A DNA stretch of 64,000 nt from Xyrauchen texanus (Eukaryota; Chordata; Actinopteri; Cypriniformes; Catostomidae), in NCBI RefSeq assembly GCF_025860055.1, contig NC_068277.1, positions 56,650,625-56,714,624 of the forward strand. Direction: 5' to 3'. The position numbers were made by a program, and so were the translations under genes. Shown here piece after piece: positions 44,041-55,388 of this stretch; position 1 is the first letter of the stretch; the number at the start of each line of letters is the position of its first letter. Under the pieces are notes generated by a model. It was not told the DNA's origin, made no database searches, and was given only the letters and a program-made list of their open reading frames with translations.

Positions 44041-44914
44041 TGGCGAGGCTTTTTAGGTCAGGTAGAATCCGTTATCTCTGATCCAGTACGTTTGCTGGCT
44101 TCCATGGGAGCAGCATGCAATGTTATTTGCCTGCAAACTTGTTCAAATCTGGCAACCCAGAGTGTAGGAATACTATTGGTGAATGGGCAGGATCACACAG
44201 GCAAAACATAAACAGAAATTCTGGCCCAGAATGGAAACTTCAAAGTAGAATTTACTGGCTGTAGCATTGTTATCGGAGAAGCCAATATTTCAACTTAGCA
44301 GGTTTTCTAATTCTCTAATGACATTATGGTAATTTTATGATTTAGTACAGAAAAAAATATTACATATAGCACCTTTAAACTAAACAAATAAAATGACATC
44401 CTGTCAATTAGTCGTTGGCAGTGTGAACGGGGCTTAATGAGAAAGGGCAATTGGTCTCATTTGTTTTGCATCATCGTGTCTCCTCTGGTGTGCAAAGACT
44501 GGAGTTGACAAACTTCCATGACAACACCATTAACACATTCATTTTAAAATTATGATAAGCATAGTATAAACTTTATACACCTAGGGTGCTCTAGTTCATC
44601 CAACAGAACATAGTATAAATTAGGCTTTGAAGCACCTTTAACTGTGGTCACACAGCATGTTATTATTTGACTTATTTTTCTGAAATATCACACGATCTAC
44701 AACGTGAAGTTTAATTAACTCGAATCTGTATTTTCTATAAAAGTTCATATTAGCAGTAATACATTAACAGTAAATTAAAGTAATATTATGGTTCAATGCA
44801 AGTTAAGCTCAGTATAAAGCATTTGTGGCAAAATGTTTGAAAAAAAAAAAAAAAAAAAAAAAGACTCGTTTCTCCTTTATTTATAAAAAGAAATGTTACC
44901 AATGTTACAGTGAG
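44041..44914. other. Intron 1 stretch with MITE-like phrases
   Basis: CATATAGCACCTTTAAA near 44365 resembles ends of common fish MITEs, but I cannot pair it. An A-run of about 21 stands at 44841-44862. No genes. Confidence 0.45.
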
Positions 44915-46392
44915 CAGGGTTTCCCGCAGCACTTTGAAACTAAAGCTACATACACACTGCCAGCGACTTTATCGCTGCAGGTCGCCAGTGGCTGGCGGTG
45001 AAGTCGCTAGTGGGTGTTCCCACTACTGGTTGCCTAGTAACGTTTATAAATGACATTCACGGATGTCATTCCATTGCTGTTGACAGCGAATCTCTTTTCT
45101 TGCCACTAAAAACAAACATTTTGTAGGGAAAAGACTAAATATAAATGGAATCAGTACATAAAATGCTTTATATCAAAGATGAATGAGAAACAAGGCGTGC
45201 TGTTTGCCAGAGTGGCTGTTTATCTGCGGCGAAAATGCAAATGTCGGTCTGTATGGGTCCATAAAATCCCTGCGATCTCAGATACACCATTCCACGCAGT
45301 ATTTTTCTTTAAAATGTCCTTGTACGTGGGAAGAGACATATCATAGAGCACTGGAACATTTCTAACAGCAAGAATTAGCCTTTCATCCATCTTTCCGTTA
45401 CTGCAGGAGCTGAGAGAAAGAGAGAAGGATCACGTGAGCTCTCCCGTCGTCTCTCCTATTGGCTGTCGCTTCCGTTAGTCGCTCCAAAGTTGAACTTTTC
45501 TCAACTTTGTCGCGTCGCTGGACACGCCCACATCTAGCGCCAACGGTCGCGACAGCTCGTATCGCCGGAAGTCGCTGTGCTCGCATTGAAAATGAATGGT
45601 ATTGATTCACTGTCGCGCGCGATGTCGCTGGCAGTGTGTACGTACCTTAAGGCGGCCGCCTAAGCAACACACGCCTGCCGCCTTAACTACGTCGTCAAAA
45701 AAATATATATGAGCGATATTCACCGTGTTACTCTGTCCTGTTTTCTCCCTTTCCATCTTTAAATATGTGATAAGCCTTCGTGTTCGCTTCTGTCTTGTTA
45801 TCAGCGCGTTCTTCCGCAGCGACGCCGAGCGTGCGTGTGTGTGTGTGTGTGTGTTCATCTGAGCCTCATTGGTCTGTCACTGCTCGTCAATGTCAGAATA
45901 TTTGAGATGACCAATCAAATCAAAGTAGGCGGGCTTTATGTTCACAGCGCAAATTTTAGCAGAGCGACTCGACGCGCTTCAGTTTACGGTCGGTCAAGTG
46001 CTAGATAAGATGTAAGTTGCTAAACTAAACATTTGCTATTTGACTGTTTTTTAGGTCATAAATGTTATTTATGAAAATATGCATAAATGGTCCACTCGTA
46101 AAAGAGTGCAATTACCGAAGGGCCCTTGAAATGTTTTTTTCTAAACCAAGGAGGATAGCTTGTAGCGATGCTAGGTGTCAGCTCTGCCATAAGCAGTGAT
46201 TGTAATAAGCTTTGCACATTTTGACGGACTATTAGATGTAATGTTATTACCTTGACAAACTAATACATCATTAAAAAGATATGACTCAAGTTTCAGTATT
46301 TGTCTTAATGTGTGTCAGGAGTTATGCAATCCCCCCCCCACCCCCCCCCACCCCCACCACCTTAACTAACACATTTTCTGCGGGAAACCCTG
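44915..46392. mobile_element. hAT-like element E with CAGGGTTTCCCGCAG ends
   Basis: The ends are CAGGGTTTCCCGCAG and CTGCGGGAAACCCTG, a perfect 15-bp inverted pair 1,478 bp apart. The flanks share only GTGAG, so the target copy is uncertain. The interior includes a second nested element (44947-45644), GGCGGCCGCC-containing sequence near 45650, a TG microsatellite (about 45834-45853) and C-runs with interspersed A (46330-46358). No transposase is recognisable. Confidence 0.72.
44947..45644. mobile_element. MITE nested in element E
   Basis: 698 bp. Inverted ends TACATACACACTGCCAGCGA and TCGCTGGCAGTGTGTACGTA match at 19 of 20 positions. Short copies of the core (GTCGCCAGTGGCTGGCG near 44985; GTCGCTGTGCTCGC near 45571) lie just inside each end. 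Non-coding. Flanks CTAAAGC and CCTTAAG are at best weakly related. Confidence 0.75.
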
Positions 46393-47929
46393 GTGAGGCA
46401 CTTACAATTGAAGTGAATTGGGCCAATTTTTTGATAGTTTTAACAGAAATGTTAAGCTTATACTTTTATAAAAGTCACTTACACTAATATCTTAATATCT
46501 TCTGTTAAAACGCATGTATTATTTGAGCTGTAAACCTTTTTAAATTGTTGTTTTTAAACTGTCATTTTAGAGTTTTAGTTAGTGTTCATTAAAACAGCAT
46601 TGATCCATTCACTTTCATTGTAAGTGTCTCACTGTCCCCGCGTTTCCACTATCGGGCCAAATGAGGGCATGCTAGTGCGTGCCAGGGACGGTTGGGTTCC
46701 CACTGTCACTTCCGGGGCATCCTGCTTCCTCTGGATTTTCTAGGGACAACGGCCTTTGGCCCACTGATTACACTTGTGCCAAGCAGGCCAATGGGGTCTG
46801 AGGTGGGGTCAATGTCAAAGGAGGAGTTTTGCCAAACTTGCCAGTCAGTGTATCTAGCGCACAACGACACAGGTGGGATAATTAAAAAAATTGAGGGTAC
46901 ATTACAAGTGCATTAAAATGCACAATAGATAAAGCAGTGCCCAAAGAAATTACTTTTCACATAAAAAAACATTTCAGTGTTTTTGCAAACCACACACACT
47001 TTGCAAACAAATATGTTTAATGTTTTATAAGCTGTGATACACAATGACTGATGTTTAAAATTATAATATTTTAAAAAGGAGTGAAAAACATCAGGTTACT
47101 GTCATAACAAAAGCTATATATTTTCACTATACATCACTGTAGATTTTAGATAAAGCCTGTCATATTGCACTGAGCCTCTGTAACTGAATATGGAAACACC
47201 ATATTGATTTTAATCCAAACCTTCTCAAATCTAGCCAATTGAATGTTAGATTTTGATGTTAAAATATTATATTAATGTTCAGAGGATTACACCTTTGTAT
47301 CTTGTTACTAGATAGACTAGCTTATGTCATGGGAAACATACAGCCATATCAATAAGCCAAAGGCAAAATCAATTTTTCTAAACAAAATATTATTGGGAGT
47401 ACAGACGAAAAAAACAAACAAAAAAAAACAGCAGCCTATAAACTACAACAATTTATAGGGGTTACCATGGTTCGTCTGCAACAGGGGTTGGTTGACACAG
47501 TAATATTCTTGGAGAAACCTGTCACTTGTACTTAAATAGAAAACGGTCCAATTCGATGCGTATAGCAATTACATTACACTTGTTCTTCACTTGAGGATAC
47601 ATCTGTCGTTTACAGTTGAGGTTGGATTTAGTTCAATTACTGCTGTTTTGCACTGTTGTTTTGCACAATAATTTTAAATTAAAGTGTACATACGTTTACA
47701 TTAACAGAATAGAGCACTGATCTATATATATATAATTATATGTGAATGAAGAATAATATTTAATATAGTTTTAATATATTTTTTGTCCAATTGTGGTGTG
47801 TTACTTTCAATAAAAGTGTGATTTATTTTATTGCTTTGTAGTTTTTCAATTCAGATTCATTAAATTCATGAAATTAATGAAAAAGTATAATATTAATACA
47901 ATTATTAAAAAAAATATATAGGTAAAAAA
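46393..47929. other. Intron 1 stretch with a one-ended MITE
   Basis: 46636-46900 begins CCCGCGTTTCCACTATCGGG, wording typical of a fish MITE terminus, but the other end is not found. The remainder is AT-rich and unassigned, with a TA run at about 47722-47738. Confidence 0.45.
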
Positions 47930-48016
47930 AAAGTACATTTTGGTTTCGGTTTTCGGCCAAGTGCATCCTGGATTTTCGGTTTCGGCCCAGAATTTTAATT
48001 TCGGTGCATCCCTACT
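47930..48016. mobile_element. Right end of a hAT-like element
   Basis: TTTCGGTTTTCGGCCAAGTG, and then TTTCGGTGCATCCCTA, is the reverse of the common fish hAT start TAGGGATGCACCGAAA. It contains short TTTCGG repeats. No matching left end is visible, so it is an orphan terminus abutting the L1 at about 48020. Confidence 0.6.
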
Positions 48017-49390
48017 ATTGATAGATACCCTACCAGGATGGGCTCTAACAACAATCTTATTTCTGATTTGTGTGACAACTTGGAAGTAACAGATGCATGG
48101 CGTTATTATAATCCATATGTGAAGGAATACACTTGGTGTAATAATTTACTAAATGCGTAAATCAAGAATAGATTTCTTTTTGATTTCTCATTCGAAATTG
48201 CAATTTGTGTCTGACATTAACCATCAATATGCAACATACACTGATCATTTGCTGATAGTTAAATTTGCAAGCAGAACAAGGTAAAAGCTCCCTCCGTGGA
48301 TATTGGAAAATGTATAATAATATTCTAATTACCAAATTAAGGGATTAATCAGTGAGATTTTTACAGATAATGAGCTTTCTTCACATAGTAGTGAATGGGA
48401 ATATTTTAAATTTAAAGCCAGAAAGTTGGCCATACATAGATCCAAAGTTCTTAAACGGATTAAAGCGAAAAAGAAGCTAACTTATTATGCAAATTGAACT
48501 CTTTAATTAAAAAAAGAGAAGCTCTCTGTAGAGGAAGTAAATTATTTAAAAGTATTGCAGTTATAATTAGACCAGTTATATATTGAAACTGTTAAAGGAG
48601 CTTTTGTGAGATCAAGAGCGAAATGGATTGAGGAAGAAGAAAACAGAAGCTTTTTCTTCTCACTTGAAAAAAGGAATTTCAAAAGAAAAATATTAAAATG
48701 CTGCAAATGAATGGTTCAATATCCAAAAACCTTCAAAAGATGACTAGTTTTTATAAAAATGTATATTCTTCTAATCATCAGGCAAACGTTTCTGAGCAAT
48801 ATTTGCAACAATTTAAGGGCTTTATACCAATTATATGTGATTACTTTAATGTGTGAAGCTCCCATAACTTAACAAGAAATTAAAGATGCGATGAAGTCAA
48901 TGAAAAAAGGAAAATCACCTGGTTCTGATGGACTTTTGAATTTTTTATTCAGTTTTGGGAACTGTTAGAGAAACCTTTTTTATTAATGATTCAGAAATGC
49001 TTAGAGAATGGTGCAATGACTCCAACAATGAAACATGGAGTGATTTCCCTTATCCCTAAACCAGAAAAAGAGGCTTCCTTGATTGATAATTGGCAACCGA
49101 TTACTTTGCTGAATTTTGATTATAAACGATTTGCTTCCATATACGGCAAAATATTAAAACAATTAATACACAATGTCACAAGTGAAACGCAAACTGGTTT
49201 CATGAAGAGACGTCATATTAGCTGTAATATCCGGATTGTTCTGGATCTTATTGATTTCAGAGACAAAATTGATTCAGAAGCTATTATAATATTCCTGGAC
49301 TTTTATAAGGCTTTTGACACTGTGGAGCACCAGTTCCTTAAAATCATAAGCTGCTTTTGGTTTTCCTACAAAATGTATTCAGATTGTTCA

Positions 49391-51225
49391 TAGGGCTGGG
49401 TGATAAAACGACATCAATATATATCATGATAAAGAAAATCCACGATAAGCTTTTGAGAACTTTTTTATATTTACTGCGTGTCGCTAAAACACAAGCAGTT
49501 TGGCTTTCTAAGGCTGTGTTTCCACTGGGGTGGACGAAATCCACTCAAAGGCGCTAGGAGAGCTTGCCCCGCACCGCTGCCAATCCTACGATCCACCTTG
49601 CAAGCATGACGCTCGGCTTTCATAGGAGTGAATTGAAAACGCTCTTAGCTTTGCTCACAACGTGCCAGTGGTAACGTAGGGTCAGACTGGATGAACTTGC
49701 TAATGCTAGCTGCCTTGCTAACAATTAGGTTACGTCGGACACCGGATTGATTCCATCCGCACCGCAAGACGGAATAGTGGAGAGTGCGACAGAACAACAG
49801 TGATGTGGACAACAGCTCTGATCTTTCTGCACTGTAATCTTGAATATTGTTCTCTAGCAAAAAACTTGTATCAATTCTACCCTGTCCTGCTCCGCACGCA
49901 TTGCCTCTTTTCCCTGCATGTGTGTAGACATGAAGTGCTGCATGAGTTAACATGGTTTCAAAGCACCTTTTAGACCAGGGGTGCCCAATACGTCGATCGC
50001 GATCTACCAGTTGATCGCAAAGGCAATGCTGGTAGATCGCACAAAATTTAAATGTACTTTCGTTAAATTTTAATAAAAATAAATATAATGTCTTTCCTTC
50101 TTTTAGTTTCTGTCTGACTTGCACTTGACGAGTAAATATTGACCAGGCGAGGTTTTGTTTATTCAGTTGCCATGACAACTAGGTTTGCGCATACACGCTT
50201 TCCAAGGACTTCTGAGAAGAGAGTGCGAAATTGCGATGCTACTGCCCGGATTAGGCAAAACTGTCTGATTCCATTCAGTGCAAGTCATCAGAATAAGGTA
50301 AATGCCCTGGCTATTGAAATGTATTGTGCTGTAGGTGTTTTGGGTTTAGTTTTAAAACTGAATGATATCAAAATTGAACATTATTATATATTTTTTTATT
50401 TAATTAGAAGATGAATTCCATGTAGGGATACATGCAGTAGTCCCAACAAGCATTTTCTTTTTTTAAATGAAACTGTTTTTTAGTTGGTAGATCTTATTGA
50501 GTTGGTCATTTAAACGTAGATCATCACACAAAAAAGTGTGGGCACCCCTGTTTTAGAACATAACGTTTTTCCCTTCTAAATGTATCTTTATTAATCAGCA
50601 TGTTACGAGCCTTTAATAATAAACAAATAGAATAAACAAATCAATTTCTGTTGTAATTTTGTGAAAATTAATTAGATGTCTGGAATGGATAAGGAAAGAC
50701 TAAAATTCCTAGTTGGTAGACTAGTCTCTCTCTTTAATGAAAATATACAAAAAAATCTTTCTTAATTTTTTTTTTAAAAAAAAAATCAAAAATTTCTCTC
50801 GGGACACCCCTGAACCCACATTCAGCATCATTCCAGTCACAAGGGCTTCTATTTCCCATACTTGGGTATCTGAATCTAAAGAAATATAAAAAATATTTCA
50901 TTTTAAAGTAAAAATATACCAACAAATACTGGACTGCTGTCACTATGCTTCAGAACAAACAGATGATCGTTTAACATTCATTTTCAATTGATAAACGTTA
51001 AAAGACGGTACAATTGGTAAAGGATCCCACAGACCCCACTGTTTTGGCCATCTCTGTAACCCCTGTACAGTTTTGTAGAGACTATTTTGACTGTTTAGAT
51101 TCTGTCAAGTTTGAAATAAAAAAAATAAAGTGTAATGTGTAAATGTATATCGTGATAAATATCGAAATCGAACAATATGAAAAAGATTATCGTGATAACA
51201 ATTTTGGCCACATCGCCCAGCCCTA
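49391..51225. mobile_element. hAT element F inside L1 copy B
   Basis: 1,835 bp with ends TAGGGCTGGGTGATAAAACG and CATCGCCCAGCCCTA and a perfect 8-bp target copy ATTGTTCA (49383-49390 and 51226-51233). Same end family as hAT C at 26976 and 38280. It has no recognisable transposase. A smaller complete MITE sits within it at 49976-50551. L1 reading resumes on the other side, proving the order of insertion. Confidence 0.94.
49976..50551. mobile_element. Complete hAT-type MITE nested in hAT F
   Basis: 576 bp with perfect 12-bp inverted ends CAGGGGTGCCCA and TGGGCACCCCTG. The 8-bp flanks TTTTAGAC (49968-49975) and TTTTAGAA (50552-50559) differ at one base. Non-coding. The same family forms the first 108 bases of the window. 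Confidence 0.92.
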
Positions 51226-51714
51226 ATTGTTCAGATGTTGTACAAAAACATTGATAGCAGTATCATTTTTAACTCATTTATTTGTCGTGGAATACGTCAG
51301 GGGTACCCGCAAAGCCCTCCTCTTTATTTGTAGTAGAATCTTTGTCTATTGATATTTTTGCATAAGAGTAGTTTTGAAGGTATTAATATATTTAATAGAG
51401 AGTTTCGTATTTCACAATTAGCAGAACCGGTATTGCATATAATCAACTCTTTTTCAAATGAATCTGGACTTTGACTCAATTTATCTAAATGTGAAATAAT
51501 TTGTTTATATAATACCTCAGAAACCCAATTCAATTGCATACCAATCAGAAGTGAAGTATCTGGTAATTCAGGCAACCAAACATATAATGAGCAGACAGCA
51601 CCTTAATTTTTCACCGCAATTAGTTAAAACTAAGAATACATTTAATAATTGGCTTCAAAGAGATTTATCTCTATTAGGTACAGTTTTTTTTTATCAAAAA
51701 CAGAAGGTTTACTG

Positions 51715-51835
51715 GGGCAGTGGTGGCTCACTGGTTGAGGCTCAGGGTTACTGACCAGAAGGTCGGGGGTTCAAGCCCCAGCACCACTGTAAGTCGCCTT
51801 GGATAAAAGCATCTGCCAAATTCATAAATGTTTAT
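51715..51835 (+). mobile_element. Short tRNA-derived SINE in L1 copy B
   Basis: About 120 bp with polymerase III boxes: TGGCTCACTGGTTGAGGC (box A, about 51724) and GGTCGGGGGTTCAAGCCCC (box B, about 51761). It is followed by CACTGTAAGTCGCCTTGGAT and AAAGCATCTGCCAAAT. It interrupts the L1 C-terminal coding region. Confidence 0.82.
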
Positions 51836-52739
51836 CTAGATTTGTTTCCTTATCCTTATGTATTGACAGCAACACTTCCCAAAAAATGTATAACATTTTC
51901 CTTGATTTTATATGGAAGAATAAATCCCACAAGTTAAAAAAAAATTTTTAGCAAATAAAAGTAGTGAGGTGGGGCTCGATGTTCTAAATTTTGTTGACAC
52001 TAATAACATGTTTAAAATCAATTGGCTGATGAGATGATTGACTGGTAACTGCTATATCCAATAATACATTTAATAGGGTTAGTGGCCTCTCGGTCTTATT
52101 GAGATGTAATTATTCTGTTGGGAAAATACCTATAAAAATGGCAAAATTTCATCAACAGGCATTAGGCAATAGGATGTCTTCTATTGATGGCATTCAATGG
52201 AAGAAAGCGTGGTTGTTACCATATAAATATTGTATTTCAGTTAAAATTAAAGAAGTGCAATTTAAAATTTTGCACAAAGTGTATCCATGTAACGCACACC
52301 TGGCGAGATATTGTGATGTAAACGACGTGTACTTTTTGTAATAATGAAAGTGAAAGCCATTTATTTTTCTCTTGTAGCATGTCTTCGAAGTTTTGGTGTG
52401 AGTTGAGTGATTATTGTTTTTCTACAATTTAAAAAAATAATATTTTTTGCATTAAATATTTTTAATAAGTTTGTATTGTTATTTTTTTTATTCTTGTATC
52501 AAAATTTTATTTGCACAAGCAGAGGTATCTTAAGAAGTTACCCAGGCTCACTGAGTTCTTAGTTGAAGTAGAGTACTTAGTTAAGTCTCGTGAATGATAA
52601 TGATGATAATGAACCAAGTATGTGCCGTGAACCAAGACAAATATTAGGATTATAAATGCTTTTTATGTATATGCAGTTACAATTATACCATTTTTAACCT
52701 TTTTTGCTTTCCCAATATAAAAAAAAAAAAAAAAAAAAA

Positions 52740-53465
52740 GAGAACCCATCCTTCCAAACGAGACACAGCCAGCTCTCACCTAGATCTGGCGCAAAATCAG
52801 GAGCGAACATCTTTCGCGTTCTTAAAGGGTGTGCGTGACGCAAAGGCAGCTGAACTTTGAGTAGTGGTTTCAGTGGCAGTTTAAAACACTTTTAATGCAT
52901 TGGACAGGACTTTGTTAAAATGTTTCAAGTTTATATTAGAACGGTTGGTCGGTTAAAGAAAACTTTGTATATATAAATATTTGAGTAAAATGCGTATAAA
53001 ACACGCGTCTTGTATTTTTAGAGTTTCAAGATGTACACTAACAGTTTTACGATTAACGTTAACGATTGTCGATTAAGGACATTTCTAAATATTTGTAACC
53101 CTACATGGTAACCATTGTTTCTGCCAAAATACCATATGCCTACAATAAACATTTACATTCATATGGTGCTACCTTCAAACCGTGTTAAGGGGCTTACAGA
53201 ATATTCTTACATTTAGTAACTGGTATTTTTGGCAGAAACTATGTTTGCCATTGTACATGTTTGCTGGAGATTCAAAAATAAAATGTTGTTAAGTGATATA
53301 TTAGTTCGGTTCAAACGTGGACATGTTATAACTAAAAAATTACCGATATAACAAATACAGCTTTTTGTAAGTGTGTGTCCCAGGTAAACACAAATGTATT
53401 ATTTGTGCCATGGGTCAGTAAAGTTTCATGAGTAGGAAATTACTGGGCCTGTAATGTACACTCAC
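52740..53465. other. Intron 1 start with a hAT terminus relic
   Basis: 53040-53106 (ACGATTAACGTTAACGATTG ending TTTGTAACCCTA) is the reverse of a common fish hAT start; the partner end is not seen. The rest, to the donor of SNRPA1 exon 1, is unassigned. Confidence 0.5.
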
Positions 53466-53547
53466 CGCGCAGATCTAACTCTCTGTCCCGCACAGGGTTC
53501 GTGTACTGTGCCGCTTGCTCGATTAACTCTGCTGTCAGCTTCACCAT
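53466..53547 (-). CDS. SNRPA1: SNRPA1 exon 1 with start codon
   Basis: 82 bp: 27 codons plus one base. Start ATGG at 53547 gives MVKLTAELIEQAAQYTNPVR, then DRELDLR, the invariant N-terminus of U2A'. The donor is GTGAGTGT on the minus strand. U2A' is a leucine-rich repeat protein needed in the U2 snRNP for branch-site recognition in pre-mRNA splicing. This exon defines the transcription direction as leftward and fixes intron 1 at 10,593 bp. The start is unambiguous because family proteins begin at exactly this Met. Confidence 0.97.
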
Positions 53548-53697
53548 GTCGACAGCTGAGATGAATAATTGATAAAAATGAGTTTGGACCTCAGATCAGA
53601 ATGCTACCATTCACAAAAACACGCTACCGCCAACAGGAAGCGTCTATTCGTTTCTTCACGCAACAAAAGCTGTATAGATTAGCGCTACACCGCGTTC
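53548..53697 (-). promoter_or_regulatory. SNRPA1: SNRPA1 leader and proximal promoter region
   Basis: Only about 150 bp of non-repeat sequence separate the SNRPA1 start codon from the LINE tail at 53698. There is no TATA box; short GC-rich patches such as GTTGGCGGTAGCG (about 53622) occur on the minus strand. The transcription start cannot be read from sequence alone. Confidence 0.4.
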
Positions 53698-54219
53698 ATC
53701 TTCTTCTTTGGTTTTATTGGAGGTTGGCAAACTAGTTAGGTGCATTTCTGCCACCTACTGGGATGGAGTGTGAGGCATTGACGGAGGAATAGAGAGGTGG
53801 GGGAACACCTGCCTGAAATCGAATTGTTTAATCGTAATATCATATTCTTTTTCCAAGGACTTGATTTTATATACTTCTTCTAATAAGATCTGTTGTCTTT
53901 ACTTAATATAATATAGCCTTCGTCACCTTTGAATTGTTATTCAATTAGTTATGGAATGTTATAGTATTTATCCCTTTGGATATGGCTTTAACATCTTCTC
54001 TGAGCTGAGATCTTTCTTTGCAATAACCTATGCATTCTAATAGAATGTGTTCAACAGTTTCTGTTAATCCACAATTATTGTACAGTTCTGCTTTCCTATC
54101 TTAAATAGTGACTGGTTAAAAGTGTGCCCAGTACAGAGTTGTGAAATTACTTTATCATCCCTTCTTTTACCACAAACTACTCTCTCATTTCCTACCTCTT
54201 TTTTAATTCCATATAGATG

Positions 54220-54690
54220 TCTTCCCTTTCTCTTCTGGGTCCACATTCCTTTTAACTGTCACTTTAATTAATCCTTTCATTTCCGCTTTACTCTGTGCAT
54301 TAATATCTATTCTTGGATACTTTAATGCCTGTTTAGCCATTTCATCTGCTAGTTCATTACCTTTTACCCCCACGTGTGCCAGAACCCACAGTAAGAATAT
54401 GTTTATCCCTTGTTGTATTCTAAACAATGTCTGAAGGTTTTCAAAAAGAAATCCTGTCTAAAATTAGATTTCCAATTCATTAAGCTGGTAAGGCCAGAAT
54501 GAGAGTCAGAACAGAACACCGCATTTAGTGGCTGAACCTCACTCACCAACTGTATTGCTAGCATTTCTGATGAGTAAACAGATAAATTATGTTTCTTTTC
54601 ACTATTTTACAGTCAAACTGAGGAATAACTAGTGCTGCTGCTGTATGTCCAGACTCTGGATCCTTTGAACCATCAGTATAGATTTTTATA
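54220..54690 (-). pseudogene. LINE RNase H remnant
   Basis: Acidic motifs appear in order across shifted frames: YTDGSKDPESGHTAAALVIP (first Asp), VYSSEMLAIQL (Glu), VFCSDSHSGL (Asp) and LLWVLAHVGVKGNELADEMA (His and last Asp). In the LINE life cycle this domain would remove the RNA strand during reverse transcription. Stops and frameshifts disable it. Confidence 0.82.
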
Positions 54691-55388
54691 CAATAATTAT
54701 ACTCTTGATCTATATACTCACTACACTACTGGGATTGGATAACTTCTACCTTTTTTCAGAGATCCAGAAGATGAACTATAATTCTGCCATAATCTATAGT
54801 GGATCCTATTAAAACACTATATATTCTCCTTAGGGAAGGGCGACTGCCCCCCAATCTGTCCCAGCCAAGCATCATAATATGTTTATTCCCTTCTTGTATA
54901 CTACTTTTTGAATATGGCATTCAAATGTTAACTTTGAGTCCATCCATACTCCCAGGAACTAGATTTTTGATACTTGTTCTAATATCTGATTGTACATCTT
55001 TAGTTTAACGTTTGTTTTTCCCCTTCTTGAAAGACGTAGTATACCTGTGTTTTAGTTACTGAGAATTGGAACCCCCAACTGTAAGCCCAGTTTCCAACTT
55101 CGTCTATTGCCTCCTGCATTCTATCCTCCACATATTTGACATTCCTTCCCCTCTTCCATAATGCTCCATTATCTGCATAGAGAGATCATCCTACCCCAGT
55201 CCCAATTTTTTAAATGATTTCATTGATCATAATATTAAACAAAGCCTTCTCAATATCAAAGAATACCCCTATTAGTACTTCTTTATTCACTATTGCCTTT
55301 CTAATATCAGTTTATACACTGCATAAAATTGCAACCATTGTGCTGTGACCTTGATGTGAATATAGCAACCTCTTATTTTCATGCATAT

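Larger units (their letters stand above)
48020..52739 (+). mobile_element. L1-clade LINE copy B, interrupted
   Basis: A second, different L1 on the plus strand. The endonuclease end (about 48020-48290) reads IDRYPTRMGSNNNLISDLCD and YTWCNN, then RIDFFLISH and DHLLIVKF. RT comes next: AMKSMKKGKSPGSDGL (about 48890), VISLIPKPEKEASLIDNWQP, ITLLNFDYK, ETQTGFMKRRHISCNIRIVL and FLDFYKAFDTVEH (to about 49340). A hAT separates this from the rest at 51234. The C-terminal part (52099-52341) shows KMAKFHQQALGNR and WKKAWLLPYKY. An A-run at 52721-52739 is the 3' tail. Many stops are present and the element is dead. Confidence 0.87.

Noticed and set aside
45398..45858. Minus-strand Arg-rich frames
   Set aside because: Lie inside the nested MITE and element E, partly over a TG microsatellite; no domain.
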